48,072 bases of DNA from the NCBI GenBank assembly GCA_023431345.1, contig JAEYWK010000152.1, positions 1 through 48,072 on the forward strand. The letters run 5' to 3'. The position numbers and the translations under genes were made by a program. The notes beneath the pieces are model-generated. The model saw only the letters and a list, made by a program, of their open reading frames with translations. It was not told the DNA's origin and did no database searches. Of this stretch, positions 39,277 through 47,915 are shown piece after piece (positions within the stretch are counted from its first letter, which is position 1; every line of letters begins with the position of its first letter). This DNA comes from Pseudomonadota bacterium (GTDB lineage: Bacteria; Myxococcota_A; Polyangia; Polyangiales; Polyangiaceae).

Positions 39277-40527
39277 ATGATCCATCGCGCACCGTTCACG
39301 TGTCTCGCCGCGCTCACCTCGCTCGTCCTTGCGCTTTCGCCCGCTTGTGGCGGTAGCAGCGGGAGCAACGACAGCGCCCTCGACGCCAACAAAGACAACG
39401 TCGCCGACGACCTCGGCAAGGTCGTGGACGCGGACGGTGACGGCTTTGCCGACGCGATCGACATCAACAAGGATGGCAAGCTCGACGGCCCCGGCGTCGA
39501 CACCGATGGCGATGGCAAGGCGGACGCGCTCGCGCTCGACACCGACTGTGACGGCTTCTTCGATTCGCTCGACGTCAACGGCGACGGCGCGGCGGACTAC
39601 GTCACGAGCCGGCAGACGCCCAAGACCAACGTGCCCAACTGTAACCCCGGGCTGAGCGGCAGCGGCGGCGCCCCGCCGACGGGCGGCGCGCCCAACACGG
39701 GCGGCACGCCTGCAGCCGGCTCTCCGTCGGGCGGCTCTCCGTCGGGCGGCTCCGCGGGCACGAGCCCCACGGGGGGCATGAACGCCACGGGCGAGCTGGG
39801 CAAGGGCGTGTATCAAGGCACGGGCATCACCGACGAGCGCTACGCCGAATCCGACGTGATCCGCAACGGCGTAGGCTACATGTTCATCGCCAATGGCTGG
39901 GGCGATAACTGGGGGAGCCACGACATTCAGTACAACGGCACGTCGTTCACGGTGAAGTCGTTCACCGGAAGCCAGGGCAGCAATTACGCGCCTGCCGGCT
40001 ACCCGACGATGTTCTGCGGGCGGTACTCGAACCCGCCCAAGACGCACAACGGGCAATGTGGTCTGCCGGCGGCGATCACCTCCCTTTCCTCGGTAAAGAC
40101 GGGCTGGCGCTGGAAGGCGAACGGTAACAACGGCCAATACAATGCGGCCTGGGACATCTGGCTCGGGAACAACAACAGCCTTTCGTCTTACCTGATGGTG
40201 TGGCTGCGTGATCCGCCCGGACAACAGCCAGCGGGCACGGCCGTGATCGACGGACTGACCGTCCCCGGGCTACCGGGCAAATGGAAGGTCGTCAACGGCA
40301 GCGTCTCGACGCCTCAGGGCACGCACCCCATCGTCAACTACGTTCGCGCCGAGGGTGACGACCTGGGTGAGCTCGAGTTCGACGTGCTCGCGCTCTACAA
40401 TGACGCGAAGCAGCGCGGCTACAACCTGCCAGGCTCGCAGATCCTCGCGGTGGCCATCGGCTTCGAGATCTGGAACGGGCCTGTCTCGAACCTGGTCACC
40501 GAAGACTTCTACGTCACCGTAAAGTAA
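39277..40527 (+). CDS. GH12-like lipoprotein with Ca-binding repeats
   Basis: 416 residues. Signal peptide and SPAC lipobox (Cys24); then Asp/Asn/Gly repeats of thrombospondin type-3 or dockerin style (DANKDNVADD, DADGDGFADAIDINKDGKLD, DTDGDGKADA; about 35-105), a Gly/Thr/Ser linker, and a C-terminal GH12-like domain (about 160-416). GH12 features: YNAAWDIWLGNNNS, MVWLRDPPGQQPAGT, WKVVNGS, and the acid/base loop GFEIWNGPVSNL with Glu at about 394. The usual nucleophile Glu in E-x-M-x-W appears as Tyr in YLMVW (about 304). It may be a glucan-binding or altered enzyme rather than a normal endoglucanase. Confidence 0.7.
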   Translation: MIHRAPFTCLAALTSLVLALSPACGGSSGSNDSALDANKDNVADDLGKVVDADGDGFADAIDINKDGKLDGPGVDTDGDGKADALALDTDCDGFFDSLDVNGDGAADYVTSRQTPKTNVPNCNPGLSGSGGAPPTGGAPNTGGTPAAGSPSGGSPSGGSAGTSPTGGMNATGELGKGVYQGTGITDERYAESDVIRNGVGYMFIANGWGDNWGSHDIQYNGTSFTVKSFTGSQGSNYAPAGYPTMFCGRYSNPPKTHNGQCGLPAAITSLSSVKTGWRWKANGNNGQYNAAWDIWLGNNNSLSSYLMVWLRDPPGQQPAGTAVIDGLTVPGLPGKWKVVNGSVSTPQGTHPIVNYVRAEGDDLGELEFDVLALYNDAKQRGYNLPGSQILAVAIGFEIWNGPVSNLVTEDFYVTVK

Positions 40528-40763
40528 CCTTCACGAGCTATCCGTGGAACCGAGAAGCCGCCCGGAGTCGTACAACGCTGCGTCGGCTTCGCTTTTGCTA
40601 TCGCAGCGCCCCGCGTGACGGCTCGATGCAGTTTGGCGGAGCGCGCTGAGGCGGCTGCGCTGAAGCGTGCGCGCGCCTTCGAGGAGACCCTATGCATCCT
40701 GCGCGTTTTTGCTCAAATCAGGACAAACCGCCCACTCCGGCAAGTCAGCGTGCGCCACGCGCG
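40528..40763. other. non-coding gap after GH12-like gene
   Basis: Part of a 364-bp gap. It contains a half-site TGGAACCG (40545-40552) and an inverted repeat GAAGCCG (40554-40560)/CGGCTTC (40584-40590) followed by GCTTTTGC, which may be a terminator with a long loop. No coding frame is convincing. Confidence 0.5.
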
Positions 40764-40809
40764 TTGACGGGCTGTGCCGCTGAAGCTTAAGTGTGCGGAA
40801 CCGGTACCA
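40764..40809 (+). promoter_or_regulatory. promoter and operator of lipoprotein gene 40892
   Basis: TTGACG (40764-40769), an 18-bp spacer and TAAGTG (40788-40793) predict a start near 40800, exactly where the palindrome CGGAACCGGTACCA (40796-40809) lies. An operator on the start point suggests repression. A second -10-like GATAAA lies at 40835-40840. Confidence 0.6.
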
Positions 40810-40891
40810 GGCGTCGGTCTCATCGACTCTCTGCGATAAACTTGCATTTCTTGCCTTGAAAGGTCCGAGCGTGTCAATTACACTCGTCAAC

Positions 40892-41743
40892 ATGAAGTCG
40901 GCACTCTTGTTCTTCGTGAGCGTTGCTGTGGTGGCCTCCGGCGTCGGCTGTGACGGCGGTGGGGAGGATGACGGCACGGCTGGCTCCGGTCCGATCGCGG
41001 TTGCTGGTACCTCGAACACCGCTGGTACGCCGGGCACCGCTGGTACGCCGGGCACCGCTGGCGTGGGAACGGGCGGCACGCCGGGCACGGCTGGCGCGGG
41101 AACGGGCGGCGAGTTGCCCGCCGGCGTTCCGCTCACCATGATGGATGGCTGGGTTGCGAAGGAGAACGCGTTGGGTGTCCAGGGCGCCGTGTTCGCATAC
41201 GCCGATGCGACGAGCGGCGCGACCATGATGGAAACGAAGACGGGCGCCAGCTACTGCATCGCTGGCACCGCCGCCAAGGTCGACAAGGCGTCGACGGCTT
41301 GTACGACGATGGTGTTCACGCCTCCCGCCACGGATTGCTATGGTGAGTATTGGGGCGCCGCCATCGGTATGAATCTCAATCAAGAGATCGACGAGACGAC
41401 GATGATGGGCAAAGACCCGGGGCCCTTCGACGGCTCGGCCATCAAGGGCTTCGCCTTCGAGATCACCGGCACCGTGATCCCGGCGACGCTCCGCTTCAAG
41501 GTTGAAGGTCCGGACGGTAAGGAGTTCTGCACACCCACCGCCAAGATCGTGCAGCTCGGGAACAACAGCTTCAACCTGACCGACCTCGTCACCGAGTGCT
41601 GGGACGCGAAGACGGTCGCGACGAACCCGACTGCGGAAACGGTCAAGGGCACGATGTACAAGATTGCCTGGCAGGTCGTGACGAAGGACACGATGGCGAT
41701 CCCGTTCGACTACTGCGTCACGAACGTGCGCGCGCTGCAGTAA
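40892..41743 (+). CDS. lipoprotein with carbohydrate-binding-like domain
   Basis: 283 residues. MKSALLFFVSVAVVASGVGC gives Cys20; a tether with TAGTPG repeats runs to about residue 75. The domain (about 80-283) has GWVAKENALGVQGAVFAYAD, PPATDCYGEYWGAAIGMNLN, IKGFAFEITGTVIPATLRFK and FDYCVTNVRALQ. The order (object description, strand with FAFEI, strand with LRFKV, final D-x-C-V-x-N-V-x) parallels the CBM11-like domains of its neighbours and suggests a distant member with disulfides. No catalytic residues are evident. It is expected on the cell surface and is under the shared operator. Confidence 0.65.
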   Translation: MKSALLFFVSVAVVASGVGCDGGGEDDGTAGSGPIAVAGTSNTAGTPGTAGTPGTAGVGTGGTPGTAGAGTGGELPAGVPLTMMDGWVAKENALGVQGAVFAYADATSGATMMETKTGASYCIAGTAAKVDKASTACTTMVFTPPATDCYGEYWGAAIGMNLNQEIDETTMMGKDPGPFDGSAIKGFAFEITGTVIPATLRFKVEGPDGKEFCTPTAKIVQLGNNSFNLTDLVTECWDAKTVATNPTAETVKGTMYKIAWQVVTKDTMAIPFDYCVTNVRALQ

Positions 41744-41767
41744 GCTCACTTCGCGTCGAGCTTGCTG

Positions 41768-41810
41768 GCGAGGGCCGCTGACCTGAGCGTCGCGGCCCTC
41801 GCCGCATTTT
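41768..41810 (+). terminator. rho-independent-like terminator
   Basis: An 11-bp perfect stem GCGAGGGCCGC/GCGGCCCTCGC (41768-41778 and 41792-41802) with a 13-nt loop, followed by CGCATTTT, 25 bp after the stop codon. Confidence 0.75.
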
Positions 41811-42180
41811 GTACAGCTCGGCTGGCGCGCAGCTCGGGAGCGGGTGGGCTGGCCCGGCGCCTCGAGCCTCGGCCGCTCCCTCTCCCGAGCGGCCCGACGC
41901 CTGCCCAGAGAGCGGCGTCAGCGCTGGCCGCGGCGACGCGATCAAGTGGGCCGCCTTGGCAGGCAGTTGACGGGCCCGGCGTGAGAGGGGTCTCAATGGG
42001 GGGACACGCGCCCCGAGCTCGCTGCTGATGACAGCTGACGCCCGAACGAGATCTAAGTTAGCGGGATAGCCCGCGGCGTGAACACTCACTGTCGGCAGAA
42101 AAATTTGGCAAACCTGGCGCCGTCAACGCCGCGCGTTCTTCGGCGTTGGTCGCCCGCGCACATTTTGGCCCGCATTGCTG
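41811..42180. other. non-coding region upstream of the cellulase operon
   Basis: About 370 bp with no convincing open frame; open frames on both strands lack ribosome-binding sites and have Arg/Ala/Pro-type composition. Some of it is leader or upstream control DNA for the operon at 42312. Confidence 0.5.
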
Positions 42181-42186
42181 CGTTCT

Positions 42187-42234
42187 GTGAAAATGTTTCC
42201 AGGATCCTTATGCCAACGGCTGGAACCGGTTCCG
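42187..42234 (+). promoter_or_regulatory. promoter and palindromic operator of CBM-GH9-GH94 operon
   Basis: GTGAAA (42187-42192), a 17-bp spacer and TATGCC (42210-42215) predict a start near 42222, where the perfect 12-bp palindrome GGAACCGGTTCC lies (42222-42233; TGGAACCGGTTCCG at 42221-42234). A further inverted element TGAAAA-TG-TTTCCA overlaps the -35. The ATG is at 42312. Confidence 0.6.
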
Positions 42235-42311
42235 GAAAGTGCGTGACTGTGGCGCGCCAAAGCGCTAAGTCGTTGGCGGATTTCGGATTCTCACCCCTTC
42301 GGAGACACACC

Positions 42312-43040
42312 ATGCGATTCAACGTCACGTCTGCTCTCATCGCCGCGCTAGGCCTTTCCCTCAGCATCGGGTGTAAGCCCAAGGTGGACGTGAAGGGCGC
42401 CGCGGTGAAGAGCTCGCCCGAAGGTCGCGCCTGCCCGAAGGACGTGGGGCTGATCTCCGACGGTGAGAACAACAGCAACCAGACGGCGACGATCCAGGGC
42501 CGCGGCGGCTACTGGTACACCTTCGTCGACGACGAGGGCTCCACCGTCGTGCCGGAAGCCGGTAAGAACGGCGGCACGTTCGCGATGTCGCCGGGCGGCG
42601 CCGATGGCTCCAAGTTCGCGGCGCGCATGACGGGCACCGTGGCTGGCGGCAGCAAGATCTACGCCGGCATGGGTCTCAACTTCGTGGATCCGAAGGGCAC
42701 CTACGACGCCAGCAAGTACAAGGGCATCAGCTTCAAGATCAAGAAGGGCCCCGGCTCGCACGCCAACGTTCGCCTCAAGGTGCCGGACGGTCAGACCGAT
42801 CCGGAAGGCAAGAAGTGCTCGGAGTGCTTCAACGACTTCGGCCTCGACATGGTCGTGACGGACTCGTGGCAGGAGTACACCATCCCGTTCACGAGCATGA
42901 AGCAGCTCAAGGGCTGGGGCAGCCGCTTCGACGGCATCGACCCGTCGACGCTCTACGGCATCCAGTTCCAGGTGAACGACCCCGGCGCGTCGTTCGACAT
43001 TTGGGTCGACGACATCGCGTTCACCGGCTGCGGCGGCTGA
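42312..43040 (+). CDS. carbohydrate-binding-like (CBM11-type) lipoprotein, first gene of cellulase operon
   Basis: 242 residues from the ATG at 42312, with GGAGA upstream. Signal peptide with SIGC lipobox (Cys21) and almost no tether. The domain (about 45-242) has GRGGYWYTFVDDEGSTVVPE, GISFKIKKGPGSHANVRLKV, WQEYTIPFTSMKQLKGWGSR and IQFQVNDPGASFDIWVDDIA, closely parallel to the protein at 38016. Six Cys residues may form disulfides. It probably binds cellulose or cello-oligosaccharides at the surface. The GH9 gene starts 9 bp after its stop. Confidence 0.75.
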   Translation: MRFNVTSALIAALGLSLSIGCKPKVDVKGAAVKSSPEGRACPKDVGLISDGENNSNQTATIQGRGGYWYTFVDDEGSTVVPEAGKNGGTFAMSPGGADGSKFAARMTGTVAGGSKIYAGMGLNFVDPKGTYDASKYKGISFKIKKGPGSHANVRLKVPDGQTDPEGKKCSECFNDFGLDMVVTDSWQEYTIPFTSMKQLKGWGSRFDGIDPSTLYGIQFQVNDPGASFDIWVDDIAFTGCGG

Positions 43041-43049
43041 GCGAACCCC

Positions 43050-45383
43050 ATGCGGCGCCTCGAGGTCTCTCCCTGGCTAGTGGCGGCGGTGTGTCTCGCG
43101 GCGTGCGCGCCTCGCGCGACGACGCCCGTCACCGCGGCCGGCGACGGAGAAGGGGCCTCGAGCGCGTCCTCGCCCGCGAGCGGCGGCAACCTGCTCAAGG
43201 CGAGCACGTTCGACGATGGCGTCAGCGTGCCGTGGACCACGTCGTTCACCGAGCCGGCGAACGGCTCCGCCGACGTCGTGGGCGGCGCGCTGTGCGTCAC
43301 GGTGACGAACGCCGGTAAGAACAACTGGGACGCGCAGCTCCGACACCGCGAGATGGTGATCCAGCGCGGCCATACGTACACGTTGTCGTTCAAGGCGTGG
43401 GCCAGCGAAGACACGAAGGCGCGACCCAAGGTCGGCATGAGCGGGCCGCCCTACGCCGAGTACTGGAACGCGACGATCGACCTCGACCGGGAGCCGAAAA
43501 ACTACCGCGGCGCTTTCACGATGCGCCAGCCGGACGACGCGACGGCCGAGCTGGCGCTGCACATCGGCGGCTCGATGGCGCGCGCCGATGTACCGTTCAA
43601 AATCTGCATCGACGACGTCCGCCTCGACGATCCCGAGTTCACGCCGGGCAGCTCTTCGGGAGCGAGCATCGCGGCGCCGAAGGTGCTCGTCAACCAGCTC
43701 GGTTACTTGCCGGGCGCGGCCAAGATCGCCACCGTCAAGACCAGCGCGAAGGAGCCGCAAGCCTGGCAGCTCGTCGACGCCAGCGGCGCGACGCTGGCCG
43801 AAGGCAAGACCACTCCGTTCGGCAGAGACGCAGCCTCGGGCGACGACGTGCAGCTCGTCGATTTGAGCTCGTTCAAGCAGCCGGGGCAGGGCTACCAGCT
43901 CAAGGTCGGCGAGGACGTGAGCTTTCCGTTCGACGTGAGCCGCGAGCTCTATTCGCAGCTCAAGCTCGACGCGCTCTCTTACTTTTACCAAAACCGCAGC
44001 GGCGTCGAGATCCGCGCGGATTTGGTGCCGCGTCCCGACCTGGCGCGCCCTGCCGGGCACCTGTCGGACAAGAGCGTGAAGTGCGGTAAAGATGCCGGCT
44101 GCGACTATGCGCTCGACGTCTCGGGCGGCTGGTACGACGCCGGCGATCACGGAAAGTACATCGTGAACGGCGGCATCTCGCTGTGGACGCTGCTCAACCA
44201 GTTCGAGCGCGCCAAGGCTTTCGGCGATGCGGCGGCCTTGGGCGACGGCAAGCTCAAGATCCCCGAGAACGCCAACCAGGTGCCCGACATCTTGGACGAG
44301 GCGCGCTGGCAGCTCGAGTTCATGCTCAAGATGCAGGTGCCGGCAGGTAAGCCGCTGGCGGGCATGGCGCATCACAAGATGCACGACGTGAGCTGGACGG
44401 CGCTCGCCACCGCGCCGCACGAAGACAAGCAGCCGCGGGCGCTCTTCAAGGTCAGCACCGCCGCGACGCTGAACGTTGCTGCGACCGCCGCGCAGGGCGC
44501 GCGCATTTGGAAGGGCATCGACGCCCCCTTCGCCGCCAAGTGCCTGAAAGCGGCGGAGACGGCCTGGAGCGCCGCTAAGGCCAACCCGAAGCTCTTCGCG
44601 AGCAAGGTGATCGACGGCGGCGGCGCCTACGACGACCAAAAGGTCGACGACGACTTCTACTGGGCGGCGGCCGAGCTTTGGCTCGCCACCGGCAAGCCCG
44701 AGTACAAGCAATTTCTCGAGAGCTCGGCGCTGCATCGCCGCCTGCGCATGGACGCGGGCGGACACACGTCGACCATGAACTGGGCGGAGACGGACGCCCT
44801 GGGCGTGATCTCGCTCGCTACCGTCACGGGCGCGGACGCGGCGCTGCAGGCCCACGCGCGCAAGCTGCTCGTCGGCGGCGCGGACACCTACCTGAAGATC
44901 ATCGCTGCGCAGGGCTACCGCACGCCGCTCGCGCCGACCAAAAGCAACGAGTACATCTGGGGCTCGAACTCGTTCGTCATCAACAACTTGATCGTCGTCG
45001 CGCTCGCCTACGACTTCACCAAGCAGCAAGAGTACCTCGACGGCGTCGCCACGGGCATGGACTACCTGCTGGGTCGCAACCCGCTCGCCCAGTCGTACGT
45101 GACCGGCTACGGTGAGAAGCCGCTGGTCAACCCGCATCACCGCTTCTGGGCGCACCAAGCGAACGCGAAGTACCCGCTGGCGCCGGCGGGCGCGCTCAGC
45201 GGCGGCCCGAACTCGCACATCGACGACCCGTACTCGAAGGCGGCCGGCCTCAAGGGCTGCGCGCCCCAGAAGTGCTTCGTCGATCACATCGAGGCTTACT
45301 CGGTGAACGAAATCACCATCAACTGGAACGCCCCCCTCGCGTGGGTCGCGGCCTGGTTGGATGAGAGAGGCCGCGCCAACTGA
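43050..45383 (+). CDS. GH9 endoglucanase/cellulase lipoprotein
   Basis: 777 residues. LAAC lipobox (Cys19), then a CBM4/9-like module (about 47-200: NLLKASTFDDGVSVPWTTSF, YTLSFKAWASEDTKARPKVG, FKICIDDVRLDDP), an Ig-like CelD-N domain (about 210-300: KVLVNQLGYLPGAAKIATVK) and the GH9 (alpha/alpha)6 barrel. GH9 signatures: SGGWYDAGDHGKY with the catalytic Asp pair (about 360), MDYLLGRNPLAQSYVTGYG with NPHHR (about 693), and the catalytic-acid Glu in SVNEITINWNAPLAW (about 752). It cleaves beta-1,4-glucan at the cell surface. It is the central gene of the operon, before cellobiose phosphorylase. Confidence 0.93.
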   Translation: MRRLEVSPWLVAAVCLAACAPRATTPVTAAGDGEGASSASSPASGGNLLKASTFDDGVSVPWTTSFTEPANGSADVVGGALCVTVTNAGKNNWDAQLRHREMVIQRGHTYTLSFKAWASEDTKARPKVGMSGPPYAEYWNATIDLDREPKNYRGAFTMRQPDDATAELALHIGGSMARADVPFKICIDDVRLDDPEFTPGSSSGASIAAPKVLVNQLGYLPGAAKIATVKTSAKEPQAWQLVDASGATLAEGKTTPFGRDAASGDDVQLVDLSSFKQPGQGYQLKVGEDVSFPFDVSRELYSQLKLDALSYFYQNRSGVEIRADLVPRPDLARPAGHLSDKSVKCGKDAGCDYALDVSGGWYDAGDHGKYIVNGGISLWTLLNQFERAKAFGDAAALGDGKLKIPENANQVPDILDEARWQLEFMLKMQVPAGKPLAGMAHHKMHDVSWTALATAPHEDKQPRALFKVSTAATLNVAATAAQGARIWKGIDAPFAAKCLKAAETAWSAAKANPKLFASKVIDGGGAYDDQKVDDDFYWAAAELWLATGKPEYKQFLESSALHRRLRMDAGGHTSTMNWAETDALGVISLATVTGADAALQAHARKLLVGGADTYLKIIAAQGYRTPLAPTKSNEYIWGSNSFVINNLIVVALAYDFTKQQEYLDGVATGMDYLLGRNPLAQSYVTGYGEKPLVNPHHRFWAHQANAKYPLAPAGALSGGPNSHIDDPYSKAAGLKGCAPQKCFVDHIEAYSVNEITINWNAPLAWVAAWLDERGRAN

Positions 45384-45482
45384 TGCACTCCCGGCGATCT
45401 CGCCTCGAAGGCAGCCGCCGCTCCCGCGCTGGCCAAGAGCCCTTCGTCAGTTTCGTGTTGTGAGAGAAGAGAGAAGACGCAG

Positions 45483-47915
45483 ATGAAATTCGGACATTTC
45501 GACGACCAGAACCGCGAATACGTCATCACGACCCCGAAGACGCCGTACCCGTGGATCAACTACCTCGGCAGCGAGAGCTTCTTCGGCCTCGTGTCGCACC
45601 AGGCGGGCGGCTACTGCTTCTTCCGTGACGCGAAGCTGCGTCGGCTCACGCGCTACCGCTACAACAACGTGCCGACCGACTCGGGCGGCCGCTACTTCTA
45701 CATCAGCGAGGGCAAAGATTACTGGAGCCCCAGCTACATGCCGGTCAAGCGCGAGCTCGAGTCATTCGAGTGTCGCCACGGCCTCGGCTACAGCAAGATC
45801 ACCGGCAAGCGCAACGGGCTGAAGGCGGAGCTGCTGTTCTTCGTGCCGCTCGGCCACACCGCCGAGGTGCACCAAGTCACCCTCACGAACGAGTCGAGCG
45901 TCAAGAAGAGCTTCAAGCTGTTCTCGTTCGCGGAGTGGTGCCTGTGGAACGCGCAGGACGACAGCACCAATTTTCAGCGCAATTTCAGCACCGGCGAGGT
46001 CGAGATCGACGGCAGCACCATCTATCACAAGACCGAGTACCGGGAGCGCCGCGACCACTACGCGATTTACCACGTGAACGCGCCGATCGCGGGCTTCGAC
46101 ACCGACCGTGAGACCTTCCTCGGCCTCTACAACGGCTTCGGCGAGCCCGACGTGGTCGCCGCCGGTGAGTCGAAGAACTCGGTCGCCAGCGGCTGGTCGC
46201 CGATCGCGTCGCACTGCTTGGCCGTCGAGCTCGCGCCGGGCGAAACGAAGACCTTCGTGTTCACGCTCGGCTACGTCGAGGTGCCGAAGGACAAGAAGTG
46301 GGAGAAGCCGGGCGTCGTCAACAAGGAGCCCGCCAAGAAGCTGATCGAGGCCTTCTCGACGCCGGCCCAGGTCACGGCCGCGCTCGACAAGCTGCGCAAC
46401 CACTGGAACGGCCTGCTCGGCCTCTACGCCGTCGACTCGAAGGACGAGAAGCTGAACCGGATGGTCAACATCTGGAACCCCTACCAGTGCATGGTGACCT
46501 TCAACATGTCGCGCTCCGCCTCGTTCTTCGAGTCGGGCATCGGTCGCGGCATGGGCTTCCGCGACTCGAATCAAGACTTGCTCGGCTTCGTGCACCTCGT
46601 GCCCGAGCGCGCCCGCGAGCGCATCATCGACATCGCCTCTACCCAGTTCCCCGACGGCAGCGCGTACCACCAGTACCAGCCGCTGACGAAGCGCGGCAAC
46701 AACGACATCGGCAGCGGCTTCAACGACGACCCGCTGTGGCTGATCCTCGGCGTCGCTGGCTACATCAAAGAGACGGGTGACTGGGGCATCCTCGACGAGC
46801 AGGTGCCGTTCGACAACGACGAGAACAACAAGGCGTCGCTGCTTGAGCACTGCAAGCGCTCGTTCGACCACGTCTTGAACAACCTCGGCCCGCACGGTCT
46901 GCCGCTGATCGGCCGCGCCGACTGGAACGACTGCCTCAACCTGAACTGCTTCTCGGAGACGCCCGACGAGTCTTACCAAACGACGGGTAACCGCGTCGGC
47001 CGCACCGCCGAGAGCGTGTTCATCGCCGGCATGTTCGTGCACATCGGCCCGGAGTACGCGGCGCTGTGCGAAAAGAAGGGCCAGGCCGACGAAGCCAAGC
47101 GCGCCCGCGCCGAGATCCAGAAGATGGAGGCCACCGTGCTCCGCGACGGCTGGGACGGCGAGTGGTTCCTCCGCGCCTACGACTTCTTCGGCAAGAAGGT
47201 CGGCAGCAAGGAGTGCCCGCCCGGCGACGCGCAGATCCTGATCGAGCCGCAGGGCTTCTGCGTCATGGCTGGCATCGGCGTGACGACGGGCGAGGCCAAG
47301 AAGGCGCTCGACTCCGTCAAAGAGCGCCTCGATACGCGCTACGGCATCGTGCTCAACAACCCGCCGTACGCCGAGTATCACGTGGAGCTCGGGGAGATTT
47401 CCTCGTATCCGCCCGGCTACAAGGAAAACGCCGGCATCTTCTGCCACAACAACCCGTGGGTGATGATCGCGGAAACCGTGATCGGCCGCGGCGCGCAGGC
47501 GTTCGAGTATTATAAGAAGATCGCTCCGGCCTACTTGGAGGACATCAGCGAGATCCACCGTACCGAGCCATACGTCTACTCGCAGATGATCGCCGGCAAA
47601 GACGCCGTGCGCCACGGTGAAGCCAAGAACAGCTGGCTCACCGGCACCGCAGCCTGGAATTTCGTGGCCATCTCGCAGTACCTGCTCGGCGTTCGCCCCG
47701 AGTTCGAAGGGCTCGCGGTCAAGCCCTGCATCGGCACCGAAATCCCGGAGTTTACGATCACGCGCATCTGCCGCGGCGCGACCTACAAGATCAAGGTGAA
47801 GAACGTGCGCGGCAACGGCGACGTGAAGCTCACCGTCAACGGCAAGGCGATCACGGGCACGCTCGTGCCGTACGCCGCCGCCGGCGAGACGGTGAACGTC
47901 GAGTGCGAAGCTTGA
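45483..47915 (+). CDS. cellobiose phosphorylase (GH94)
   Basis: 810 residues, the usual size. No signal peptide: MKFGHFDDQNREYVITTPKT, PYPWINYLGSESFFGLVSHQ is the typical GH94 start. Catalytic general acid Asp in RADWNDCLNLNCFSET (about 480), other GH94 blocks GIGRGMGFRDSNQDLLGFVH (about 352) and the C-terminal phosphate-site half GIFCHNNPWVMIAETVIGRG (about 650). It converts cellobiose and phosphate into glucose-1-phosphate and glucose in the cytoplasm, saving one ATP per disaccharide. The start is supported by the purine-rich GAGAGAAGAGAGAAGACGCAG. It is 99 bp after GH9, in the same direction. Confidence 0.94.
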   Translation: MKFGHFDDQNREYVITTPKTPYPWINYLGSESFFGLVSHQAGGYCFFRDAKLRRLTRYRYNNVPTDSGGRYFYISEGKDYWSPSYMPVKRELESFECRHGLGYSKITGKRNGLKAELLFFVPLGHTAEVHQVTLTNESSVKKSFKLFSFAEWCLWNAQDDSTNFQRNFSTGEVEIDGSTIYHKTEYRERRDHYAIYHVNAPIAGFDTDRETFLGLYNGFGEPDVVAAGESKNSVASGWSPIASHCLAVELAPGETKTFVFTLGYVEVPKDKKWEKPGVVNKEPAKKLIEAFSTPAQVTAALDKLRNHWNGLLGLYAVDSKDEKLNRMVNIWNPYQCMVTFNMSRSASFFESGIGRGMGFRDSNQDLLGFVHLVPERARERIIDIASTQFPDGSAYHQYQPLTKRGNNDIGSGFNDDPLWLILGVAGYIKETGDWGILDEQVPFDNDENNKASLLEHCKRSFDHVLNNLGPHGLPLIGRADWNDCLNLNCFSETPDESYQTTGNRVGRTAESVFIAGMFVHIGPEYAALCEKKGQADEAKRARAEIQKMEATVLRDGWDGEWFLRAYDFFGKKVGSKECPPGDAQILIEPQGFCVMAGIGVTTGEAKKALDSVKERLDTRYGIVLNNPPYAEYHVELGEISSYPPGYKENAGIFCHNNPWVMIAETVIGRGAQAFEYYKKIAPAYLEDISEIHRTEPYVYSQMIAGKDAVRHGEAKNSWLTGTAAWNFVAISQYLLGVRPEFEGLAVKPCIGTEIPEFTITRICRGATYKIKVKNVRGNGDVKLTVNGKAITGTLVPYAAAGETVNVECEA

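Noticed and set aside
43077..45287. A 736-codon open frame antisense to the GH9 gene
   Set aside because: It is a shadow frame of GC-rich coding DNA: no ribosome-binding site, Arg/Val/Ala-dominated composition, and the sense strand encodes a clear GH9.
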